Shown here: piece after piece, positions 1 to 5,390 of the stretch
Layout: each line of letters opens with the position of its first letter
How positions within the stretch are numbered: position 1 is the first letter of the stretch
Assembly: GCA_964610165.1 (NCBI GenBank)
Contig: CAZSUZ010000043.1
Span: 1-8,146 of the forward strand
Length of the DNA stretch: 8,146 nucleotides
DNA from: MFZZ01 sp964610165
GTDB taxonomy: Bacteria > Patescibacteriota > Microgenomatia > UBA1406 > GWC2-37-13
Direction: 5' to 3'
Notes under the pieces: model-generated
The model's database searches: none
What the model saw: only the letters and a program-made list of their open reading frames with translations
What the model was told of the DNA's origin: nothing
Made by a program: the position numbers and the translations under genes

Positions 1-26
1 GTGTCCCAGATTTTTAATCTACAAAT

Positions 27-55
27 ATACTATCATATTTTTATAAAAAAGTCAA
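27..55 (-). promoter_or_regulatory. sigma70-type promoter, leftward, for genes beyond the left edge
   Basis: On the minus strand TTGACT (50-55) is followed after exactly 17 bases by TAGTAT (27-32), with a TG one base upstream of the -10 (extended -10). It lies just downstream of the nuclease gene's double TAA stop (63-68) and points out of the window, so it should start a new transcript near position 20. The bases around the -10 (TATGATAGNAT) match those in the duplicated early promoters at 2849-2930. A short inverted repeat, AGATT-NNN-AATCT, lies at 9-21, just downstream of the expected start, and could be an operator. Confidence 0.7.
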
Positions 56-65
56 CCCCTACTTA

Positions 66-647
66 TTAACCATTAACCATCTCCCACATCTCGTCAATAC
101 CTTGTTTAGCTTTCTTTATTCGTGAGCTTATCTTAATTATATCTTTCATCGTTTTCTTCACTTCAAATGTTTTTATTTTACCAGTAAATACAACATTGTC
201 ATCTTGTGTTTCTGTTTCAATCCATATAAGTTTTATACTTCGTGGTAGTTTACCATATTTGAGATAAATCATCAAGGTATAAAAATCAAGTTGTCCTAAT
301 TTGTTTGCCATACCTTGTGTGTATTTTTTCCCAGTTTTGTATTCGTAGATATTTAATTCTTTTGGATCAAAACTATCAAGGTATCCAAGCAATTTTATTC
401 CTTCCATCTCAACTTTTATTTCGTATTCTTTTTCTTTGTATTGTGGAATGAAATCAGCCACACATTTTATATCGTCATCAACGTCACCACCTTTTTCTAA
501 GTACTCAGCTAAATCTTTTCCTTTCTTCATTCATTTCGTGAATGGTGCTTCCAATCCCAATACATACATTTCATAATATAGGTTTGGGTCTTTTTCTCAA
601 GCGTTGAGTTGGCTTCAACTGAAGTAGTCCCTTCGTCTAATTTTCAT
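66..647 (-). CDS. PD-(D/E)XK nuclease (RecB/Cas4-like exonuclease)
   Basis: A 193-residue protein when TGA is read as Trp (W11, W17, W39). Under the standard code only residues 40-193 would be seen as an ORF. The N-terminus FSWSQLNAWEKDP resembles the start of many phage RecB-like nucleases. The likely catalytic core is D91 in GYLDSFD, then E102 and K104 in IYEYKTG, then QLDFYTL around 119-125, matching the D...ExK...Q arrangement of RecB/Cas4-type domains. Such enzymes degrade or resect DNA ends and are commonly paired with phage annealing proteins. Here the start ATG (645-647) overlaps the end of the ERF gene by 11 bases, so translation is probably coupled. It is the last gene of the early operon and ends in TAA TAA. 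Family is fairly secure from motifs; exonuclease polarity cannot be read from sequence. Confidence 0.85.
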
Positions 648-1224
648 TTTGTTCGATCTTATTTTCTATCATTTGGACCAATATTTCTTTTTCGTCGTCA
701 GTATATTTTTCAGAAGCCACTATCTTGGGAATTGACTCTTCAAGCGTGTTTTTGTCGTCTGTATGCTCAATTATGCCCTTTGCCTTGTCGAAATTGCTTG
801 TAGAACCCTGTCTAAGCCCCTTATTTGCCCCTACAAGCCCCTGATTCGTCTTATCGCTATCTTTGGTATCGTCTATGCCAAATAAGCCATTTAAGGCGTA
901 TTTTCTGGCGTAAGAACTACTGGCTCCGGTAATCTGGCTTCCATCCATTCCTTTCTTAATTTCTTCTTCTCTTGCGTAAGCAGTAGCCGATATTGTTTCT
1001 TCTCCATTTGATAATGTGGCAGTTGCTTTGACATAATATCTTGATCCGATATTTACTACTTCATCGTTTAGGATCAGAACTGTTTCTGTTTGCTCTAACA
1101 ACTTTTTTAATGCTGTTAAAATGTCTTCACAACTTCTATAAGCATATTTACCAAACGCATTGTATTGTCCTTTTGGTGCTTTCAATTCTTTTTGAATTGT
1201 AGCAAGTGCTTGTTGTATTTTCAT
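637..1224 (-). CDS. erf: ERF-family single-strand DNA annealing protein
   Basis: A 195-residue protein ending in TAG. It carries hallmarks of the ERF superfamily of phage recombinases: an N-terminal region of about 20-45 with YNAFGKYAYRSCEDIL, a beta-rich middle (YYVKATATLSNGEE), and the family signature GMDGSQITGASSSYARKYAL followed by NGLFGIDDTKDSD. ERF proteins bind single-stranded DNA and anneal complementary strands in phage recombination and genome circularisation. The C-terminal third is charged, variable and probably flexible. It contains no TGA codon. It lies between the DUF736/SSB-like gene (20-base gap) and the nuclease gene (11-base overlap), so annealing, ssDNA binding and end resection are encoded together. 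No Shine-Dalgarno precedes the ATG; the leader is A/T-rich. Confidence 0.93.
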   Translation of the reverse strand: MKIQQALATIQKELKAPKGQYNAFGKYAYRSCEDILTALKKLLEQTETVLILNDEVVNIGSRYYVKATATLSNGEETISATAYAREEEIKKGMDGSQITGASSSYARKYALNGLFGIDDTKDSDKTNQGLVGANKGLRQGSTSNFDKAKGIIEHTDDKNTLEESIPKIVASEKYTDDEKEILVQMIENKIEQNEN

Positions 1225-1244
1225 AATGTTTTAATTTAGTTTTA

Positions 1245-1571
1245 TTAAAAAGGAATTTGGTTATCGTCTTGTTCTTCTAACGTTTCTTGTTGAGGTTCGT
1301 CTTCTTTATTCACTCACTTTTCGAACTTCTGATCATCGTTCGAAACTTCTCGTCGTTCACTTTTATAAATTCTATAATCAGGTTGTCTATCTTCTGTTTT
1401 GAAAAAGTTTCTAAAAGCGATGAGTTGAACCTTTTCAGGTATATTACCATTATCGTCCATTATTTGTTTTGTGTCAAGTGATATTGAGTAATATCTTGTT
1501 TGTTTTTCGTTTTTGCCTACCTTACTTCACATTGCCCCAACACTTTGTTTTTTCTCTTGATTATTTTCCAT
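1245..1571 (-). CDS. DUF736/SSB-like protein with acidic IPF tail
   Basis: A 108-residue protein that is visible only with TGA as Trp (W15 and W86), because standard-code reading breaks it into short pieces. The N-terminal VGAMWSKVGKNEKQTRYYSI resembles the 'GALWKK..GK.YLSG' start of DUF736-type small phage and plasmid proteins, and the following VQLIAFRNF...PDYRIYKS resembles that family's beta strands and 'PDYRI' motif. The C-terminus is acidic and ends DDNQIPF, like the DDDIPF tip with which bacterial SSB recruits partner proteins. A ssDNA-binding role beside ERF and a nuclease is plausible but inferred. The ATG (1569-1571) directly abuts the TAA stop of the upstream gene (1572-1574), so translation is probably coupled. 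The match with 'GALW' is one of the clearest signs that TGA means Trp here. Confidence 0.8.
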
Positions 1572-2162
1572 TTAATTAAGTTTAGAATTTATTATTTTTT
1601 TCTCGACCACTTTGACGCCTGGTATTTCAACACCATCTAAAGCGTCTTTTCTTAATTTGACTAAATCTAATACTCAATATTTTTTTGGTATTAATTTTTC
1701 GTCAATTATTTCATAATCTCTGATTGTTTTGAATTGCACAGCCCCTGTATTAACTTCAACTGTTTTTGCTACTTCTAATGTTTCAATCTTTTCATTTGCT
1801 TGTTCAAAAGTTATTTGTCCTTTTTCCACTTTTTCAACTACTGCATCTATTTTAATCTGTGATTTTTTCTCTGCTTCTAATTGATATGCTAATATTTTAC
1901 TTCCGATTTCTTTTTCTGCATTAGATTGCATTATTTCATATGGTTTGAAAAAACTTCTAATGTTAGCAAGTGTGTCTAATAAACCACGAGTCATTTTTTC
2001 TTTTTCTGATGCGATATATTTTCCAGCTTGTTTGACTTTTAGAAATAATTCTGAAGCTTTTTCAAAATCATTTTGATTTTTTATAATAATTTCTTTTGCA
2101 ACTTTATCTGCTCCTTCTGCTTGTCTTTTAATTAAGGCTTGCACTTCTTTTGCAATTTCCAT
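1572..2162 (-). CDS. conserved phage coiled-coil protein of recombination operons
   Basis: A 196-residue protein; one TGA (1674-1676, W163) is read through, adding a 33-residue tail that the standard code would lose. Residues about 1-130 are strongly helical and charged, a long coiled coil (EIAKEVQALIKRQAEGADKV onward). The C-terminal part, about 145-190, is FKTIRDYEIIDEKLIPKKYW followed by VLDLVKLRKDALDGVEIPGVKV. From memory this ending ('...iPreYl..D...iRk.vkaGveIPGV.v') is shared by many uncharacterised proteins next to phage annealing recombinases. That the conserved ending lies after the TGA supports recoding. The exact function is unknown; a Gam-like nuclease-inhibitor or accessory role would be a guess. 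The start ATG lies 6 bases after the HTH-like gene's stop and shows no Shine-Dalgarno. Confidence 0.8.
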
Positions 2163-2167
2163 TATTA

Positions 2168-2380
2168 TTATTTAATTTTGATTAAGATATACTCCCCGAC
2201 CTTTTTATATTTCTTATTATTGAGTATTCTATCCAACTTTCTATGTAAGTTCTGTCTTGTTGTACCATATTTTTTAAGCAAGTCATTCACACTAATGGCT
2301 AACAATCCATCATTGACCTTACAATTTTTAATAATATATTTCTCAACATCTTGTCACGTTACTTCTTTTTTAATTTTCAT
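2168..2380 (-). CDS. small helix-turn-helix-like protein
   Basis: A 70-residue basic protein seen only when TGA at 2354-2356 is read as Trp (W9: KKEVTWQDVEKYI). The middle, AISVNDLLKKYGTTRQNLHR (about 29-48), looks like a helix-turn-helix with a turn at YGTT and a recognition helix rich in Q, N, H and R. The end, KKYKKVGEYILIKIK, could be the wing of a winged-helix fold. A DNA-binding role is therefore inferred from pattern only; I do not recognise a named family. Its start overlaps the preceding gene by 11 bases (2370-2380), with the same junction sequence found between the ERF and nuclease genes, so it is translated as part of the early operon. It could regulate the nearby promoters. Confidence 0.75.
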
Positions 2381-2597
2381 TTTTATGGTTTAATTTATCT
2401 ATTAATATATTGACTTTTACTTTTAATTCTATAATATTTTCCATTTCTTTTTTGTCTTTTTTGACTGTTTCAAGTTCCTTATCAAGAATGTCGACCAATT
2501 CTTGTAAAATATCAATAGCGTTTGTAGTATTACCATTTATTTGCTCGTGTAGAGCATCACACCAATGATTGAATATAGTTGTTTTACTTTGTCCCAT
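2370..2597 (-). CDS. small coiled-coil protein, function unknown
   Basis: A 75-residue protein beginning MGQSKTTIFNHWCDALHEQI and continuing as a charged helix with heptad-like hydrophobic spacing (ILQELVDILDKELETVKKDK, about 30-49), which suggests an oligomeric coiled coil. It ends HKNEN then TAA. It contains no TGA codon; its single Trp is TGG. It is the second gene of the early operon, 12 bases after the small membrane protein gene, and it overlaps the next gene by 11 bases. I do not recognise a family. The leader before ATG is almost pure A/T with no Shine-Dalgarno. Confidence 0.75.
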   Translation of the reverse strand: MGQSKTTIFNHWCDALHEQINGNTTNAIDILQELVDILDKELETVKKDKKEMENIIELKVKVNILIDKLNHKNEN

Positions 2598-2609
2598 ATT
2601 ATTTTTTGT

Positions 2610-2783
2610 TTAGTTATTTTTTAATTCTTTGACTGAACGGATTATCCCTATGATCGCCCTTATTGTTAGGAGCGATAAACTTATCAACAACCAACCCGCT
2701 GATTTATACACGCCACTAACCGATTCCCCATAAGGTAAATTATTTAGTGCGAGTATATTTAGTAAGATTAATATAAATACCAT
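2610..2783 (-). CDS. small two-helix membrane protein, first early gene
   Basis: A 57-residue ORF starting MVFILILLNILALNNLPYGE and ending SVKELKNN, TAA. Two hydrophobic stretches (about 1-16 and 29-48, the latter including AGWLLISLSLLTIRAIIGII) suggest a hairpin membrane protein, with a short charged C-terminus probably cytoplasmic. The gene sits about 60 bases downstream of the nearer duplicated promoter and 12 bases before the next gene, so it should be the first gene of the early operon. Function unknown; an early host-membrane effector or superinfection-exclusion role is a guess. An in-frame stop (2805-2807) lies eight codons upstream and no other ATG intervenes. Support comes from position, packing and amino-acid composition rather than family recognition. 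Confidence 0.6.
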   Translation of the reverse strand: MVFILILLNILALNNLPYGESVSGVYKSAGWLLISLSLLTIRAIIGIIRSVKELKNN

Positions 2784-2848
2784 TGTTGCTTTTTTAATGT
2801 TTTTTAATTTCTCGACCTTTTTCTATTCTTATTTTGCTATTCTTATTA

Positions 2849-2881
2849 TATTCTATCATATTAAGTTTATTTTGTCAATAG
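2849..2881 (-). promoter_or_regulatory. early promoter, gene-proximal copy
   Basis: The minus strand carries TTGACA (2873-2878), a 17-base spacer and TAGAAT (2850-2855), with TG one base before the -10 (extended -10). Transcription should start near 2843, giving a leader of about 60 bases to the small membrane protein gene. It is one of two identical 33-base copies. Confidence 0.85.
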
Positions 2882-2897
2882 TTTATTTGGTTATGGT

Positions 2898-2930
2898 TAT
2901 TCTATCATATTAAGTTTATTTTGTCAATAG
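2898..2930 (-). promoter_or_regulatory. early promoter, distal copy
   Basis: Identical over 33 bases to the proximal copy: TTGACA at 2922-2927, 17-base spacer, TAGAAT at 2899-2904 on the minus strand. Its expected start near 2892 would place the whole proximal promoter inside its transcript. Two consecutive consensus promoters imply strong early expression. Confidence 0.83.
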
Positions 2931-2966
2931 GTAAGACGATATAAAAAGTGGATAACTCAAAATTAT

Positions 2967-2980
2967 GTAGTAAATACTAC
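2967..2980. promoter_or_regulatory. perfect palindrome, possible operator
   Basis: GTAGTAAATACTAC has 6-base arms around a central AA. It lies about 40 bases upstream of the distal early promoter, a plausible place for a dimeric regulator such as the HTH-like protein encoded in the operon. No second copy was seen, so a regulatory role is only suggested. Confidence 0.35.
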
Positions 2981-3062
2981 GCTTTTTGGCTTTATTTTTT
3001 TACTTTATTTTTCTTTTTTGGGTCTATAAATACGATTTTATTTATATTATTTTTAATACAAT

Positions 3063-3101
3063 AAAAAATGACACCCACGCTATAAAATAGCATAGATGTC
3101 A
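3063..3101 (-). terminator. intrinsic terminator, leftward
   Basis: The leftward RNA can form a 15-base-pair stem (arms 3087-3101 and 3069-3083) with a 3-base loop, immediately followed by U6 (3063-3068). Three of the pairs are G-U, which pair only in the leftward transcript; in a rightward transcript they would be A-C mismatches. It would end transcripts coming from the holin-like gene or from the promoter at 3201-3228 before they reach the early promoters. Confidence 0.8.
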
Positions 3102-3103
3102 AT

Positions 3104-3137
3104 AAAAAACCCTATGAGCGGATTGCATATGGTAGGG
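3104..3137 (-). terminator. weak leftward hairpin plus U6, upstream of the main terminator
   Basis: In the leftward RNA CCCUA (3133-3137) can pair with UAGGG (3110-3114) across an 18-base loop, followed at once by UUUUUU (3104-3109). The stem is only five pairs, so it is a weak terminator candidate or a structural part of a short RNA. The main terminator follows within a few bases. Confidence 0.4.
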
Positions 3138-3186
3138 AAAAAAATTATATAAATTTATTTATTTTGATTGTAAGTATACTAATATA

Positions 3187-3201
3187 TATATATCATATAT
3201 A
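3187..3201. promoter_or_regulatory. AT palindrome centred on a predicted transcription start
   Basis: TATATATCATATATA is a perfect inverted repeat around a central C at 3194, which is where the promoter at 3201-3228 should begin transcription. It may be a repressor site or simply an easily melted segment. AT-alternating sequence readily forms palindromes by chance. Confidence 0.3.
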
Positions 3202-3228
3202 TTATACCAATTTTTAATTTTTTGTCAA
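3201..3228 (-). promoter_or_regulatory. consensus sigma70-type promoter, leftward
   Basis: On the minus strand TTGACA (3223-3228), a 16-base spacer and TATAAT (3201-3206) match the bacterial consensus fully. It begins five bases beyond the stop codon of the holin-like gene and reads leftward into the hairpin/terminator region. Confidence 0.85.
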
Positions 3229-3233
3229 GAGGT

Positions 3234-3440
3234 TTATGGTAATTTCGTGATCCAGTTGTGCTTTAAGAAGTCATAGATAATATAGAGTATCATACCAATT
3301 GTATATTGGTTGAAAACTGTATAACCCATAACTGTTGGATACTTTACTTCAAGACCAGCAATGATAACGCCGACTAAAAATATCACAACAATTTTTATGG
3401 ACTTCTTAAAAGATATTAATAATGACTGTAATTTTGTCAT
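3234..3440 (-). CDS. holin-like two-helix membrane protein
   Basis: A 68-residue protein with a basic N-terminus (MTKLQSLLISFKKSIK), a first membrane helix about 16-33 (IKIVVIFLVGVIIAGLEV), a loop with KYPTVMGYTVFNQ, a second helix about 45-59 (YTIGMILYIIYDFLK) and the short tail HNWITKLP. Size, topology and the 'LKxxW..KLP' ending resemble small phage membrane proteins near lysis or structural genes. Holins make pores in the host inner membrane and time lysis; that role here is inferred, and no endolysin lies in the window. It contains no TGA. It follows the virion block after a 203-base gap that includes a 15-base-pair hairpin. No good leftward promoter was seen, so it may be expressed by read-through from the virion operon. 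Confidence 0.65.
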   Translation of the reverse strand: MTKLQSLLISFKKSIKIVVIFLVGVIIAGLEVKYPTVMGYTVFNQYTIGMILYIIYDFLKHNWITKLP

Positions 3441-3471
3441 ATGTATATGTTTAAGGTTTTATTAAATGACC

Positions 3472-3512
3472 TTTGCTGGATGGTGGATAACATTCAACCA
3501 CCACCCAGCAAA
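3472..3512 (-). promoter_or_regulatory. long hairpin in the leader of the holin-like gene
   Basis: Arms 3472-3486 and 3498-3512 form 15 pairs with an 11-base loop. The single imperfect position is G-U in leftward RNA but A-C in rightward RNA, so the structure looks maintained for the leftward transcript. No U-tract follows, so it is not a typical terminator; it may protect the 3' end of virion mRNA, control translation of the gene starting at 3440, or bind a protein. Confidence 0.6.
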
Positions 3513-3533
3513 ACCCATTTGAGAGTTTTGCAC

Positions 3534-3562
3534 TTGACTTTTTTCAAAAAATACTTTATAAT
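3534..3562 (+). promoter_or_regulatory. consensus promoter on the plus strand
   Basis: TTGACT (3534-3539), exactly 17 bases, then TATAAT (3557-3562). It is the only strong rightward promoter I see in the window, predicted to start near 3569. It points at the 3' end of the 574-residue virion gene, so its transcript would become antisense to the virion operon, and it first meets a possible 24-codon hydrophobic ORF at 3586. Confidence 0.75.
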
Positions 3563-3585
3563 ATACTCAATACTAAATTATAAAT

Positions 3586-3660
3586 ATGTGAATTATTTCA
3601 GTTATATTAGCACTGGTTATATTTAATTTGTTTATATTCTTTTTTAATATTGACCTGTAG
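3586..3660 (+). CDS. possible 24-residue hydrophobic peptide (table 4 only)
   Basis: ATG (3586) TGA ... TAG (3658-3660) encodes 24 residues if TGA is Trp, beginning MWIISVILALVIFNLF and ending FFFNIDL; it is almost entirely hydrophobic and would make one membrane helix. A consensus promoter starts about 17 bases upstream, giving a short A/T leader like those of the other genes here. Its last 17 bases overlap the end of the convergent 574-residue virion gene. Possible roles include a small membrane toxin, a lysis or pinholin-type peptide, or simply a chance ORF in AT-rich DNA, which often encodes hydrophobic residues. I do not recognise a family, and its existence depends entirely on the UGA=Trp reading. 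Confidence 0.3.
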
Positions 3661-5368
3661 CTTTTCCTATAAAACCTTGTTTTATTATTTCTTTCCACAA
3701 TGTTGGAGAGTTTTTTGCTATAGTTGAAACGTCACTTGGTGACATCGATTTCACAGCCGAAGAAATAGCAGTAACAAAAGCTGGGCTTTGTACCAATTGA
3801 TAAACATAAGGTTCTAACAGCCCACCAAGAACTGCTCCCTTCCAATCTTTAGTAGTAGAATAACCAATCAATCCACCCATACCTCTTTTAATTAAAGAAG
3901 CTCCACTTAATATTGGTTCTTTATATTGCTTAATAGCATTAGCAGTTCTTTCCAAAGCATCTCTGGCAGAGATATAATTACTCAATGCTTCATTGACTGG
4001 AGCTATTTCTGGCACAGCATCTTCGATTGCTTGTCTGGTAGCTCCATATGCTCGTACTTTTGCCATATTCATATTTTTAATGTACGAAGCTGATTCAGGG
4101 GTTCATTTAGCAACATCTCCTAATTTTTGTTTAGCATCATTAGCTAAACTAATAGGAACAAATTTAGGATTTGTTTTTATTCCTTTTTTACCAACCTTTA
4201 ATGTATAATCTATAAAATTATTTTTTAATTCTTGTAATTTTTTTATTGTTAATTCAGCAGAAGCTCTAATATCTGGATCAAAACTATCCAATCCTTTTTT
4301 GGCGTTTTCAATTGATTCGTCTAAAGAATTAAGTGTTGGAGTTAAATCAACTGTAGCGTTGGCATTTTTTGATTTAGATATTATATCTTTTCCTTTCTTG
4401 CTTAATTCATTTATTTTTCCATTTACTTGTTCCTGTAAATTATCTAAACTATTAGCCCTTATTTTATCTTTTGCTATTTGTTCACCTGGATTTTTACCAT
4501 AAGTTACATCTCCTTTTTTAATGTTTATCATTTTATTTATTCATTTCGCAGGTTTATCTTTTATATATCTATTAACTACTTCCCTACCACCTTGAATTGC
4601 AGCAGTTGTTGTTAAATCCAAACCCCCAGCTATTAAAGCTGTAGTAACATTCTTTTTTACTTCTTTAATTTCGCCAGTTTTACTTCCTCCAGTTGATGCC
4701 ATAGTTGTTAATATTGTTCCAGCTGCGTGTGGTGAATCTTTTAGAATTGCTCCCCCAACTCTTGTTCAAGCATTTTTTGATTTTAAGAGGTTTTCTCCAA
4801 GTTTGATTATATTACTTGTTTCTTTTGGTAGTGCAGTTTTTGCCATACTACCAGCACCATATACCAATTCAAGTATCTTTTCTCCTCCATAACCTATTTT
4901 TTCAGCAGTTGTTTTGGGTGTTAAGGCTTCTCTCGCTTTAGCAAGTAAAGGATTATCAAAAAGTCATTGAGCTTGGCGTGACATAGCACCTGCTCGATTT
5001 ATTTGATTATATATCTGTTTAGCTAATGCTGGATTCTTATCTTGTAGTGCTTGTTTATATTGAGTAACTAAATCTGCTTGTTGTCTTTCTTGTATAGGAA
5101 CACTTATAGCAGCACCAATACCTCCTGCTATTTGTCCAGCACTTCTTAATCCACTTTCTAAAGTAGATCCAGCACCCTTAGCAGCACCTATTAAAAGACC
5201 CAGAGCAATATCTTCTGAAGGTTGAACTGGTTGTGTTGTTTGTGTTGGTTGAGTTGGCTTAGCACCCATAGCAGTCAACTCTTCATAAGTATATTTCTTT
5301 TTTTGAGTTGGTGCTGTGTCTGTTGGTGTAGCACCCATTTTTAATAATTCATCGTAAGTGTATCCCAT
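3644..5368 (-). CDS. large Gly/Ala-rich virion protein, ejection-protein-like
   Basis: A single 574-residue protein with four TGA-Trp codons (W135, W201, W276, W422); the standard code would cut it into several pieces. The N-terminus carries two copies of a short motif, YTYDELLKMGATP (3-15) and YTYEELTAMGAKP (26-38), then a Pro/Thr/Gln linker and a hydrophobic Gly/Ala segment (54-91: ALGLLIGAAKGAGSTLESGL onward). The middle is helical and charged; the last 100 residues are again Gly-rich with possible membrane-interacting stretches (GMGGLIGYSTTKDWKGAVLG). This pattern resembles proteins that short-tailed phages inject with their DNA, but I cannot name a family, so the role is inferred. It lies 22 bases after the preceding structural gene. 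Start ATG (5366-5368) has an A-rich leader and no Shine-Dalgarno. Confidence 0.75.
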
Positions 5369-5390
5369 AATATTTTATTTATTTGGTTTA

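Larger units (their letters stand above)
2849..2930. repeat. 33-base direct repeat pair containing promoters
   Basis: Positions 2849-2881 and 2898-2930 are identical base for base, offset by 49, and separated by a 16-base unrelated spacer. Matching stops sharply at both ends (2848/2897 and 2882/2931 differ). Each unit covers exactly one promoter from just upstream of the -35 to just after the -10. The perfect identity suggests recent duplication or strong selection. Confidence 0.95.
3063..3194 (-). ncRNA. possible short structured RNA, about 130 bases
   Basis: A consensus promoter (3201-3228) predicts a start near 3194, and the terminator at 3063-3101 predicts an end near 3063. The stretch between contains no plausible ORF and can fold into two hairpins. 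It may be a free-standing small RNA, or an attenuated leader for the early operon that is relieved by antitermination. I recognise no RNA family. Confidence 0.4.
2784..3233. other. gene-free control region between virion and early blocks
   Basis: About 450 very AT-rich bases without a convincing gene. From right to left they hold: a leftward promoter (3201-3228) with a palindrome over its start; two hairpins each followed by a U6 run (3104-3137 and 3063-3101); a stretch of homopolymer-like A/T runs (2985-3060) in which I see nothing definite; a perfect palindrome (2967-2980); a DnaA-box-like TTATCCACT (2947-2955, minus strand); and the duplicated promoters (2849-2881, 2898-2930). The early leader (2784-2843) repeats ATAAGAATAG twice on the minus strand. 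Confidence 0.7.

Noticed and set aside
609..803. Plus-strand ORF opposite the ERF gene
   Set aside because: Lies antisense to a clearly identified coding sequence and has no family-like features; other plus-strand ORFs at 1287, 2139, 3993, 4299, 6496 and 6803 are rejected likewise.
3069..3101. Terminator acting on rightward transcripts
   Set aside because: In rightward RNA the stem has three A-C mismatches and is followed by A-rich sequence instead of U.
3441..3626. Plus-strand 61-codon ORF
   Set aside because: It runs through the long hairpin and the plus-strand promoter, has low-complexity content and no promoter or leader of its own.
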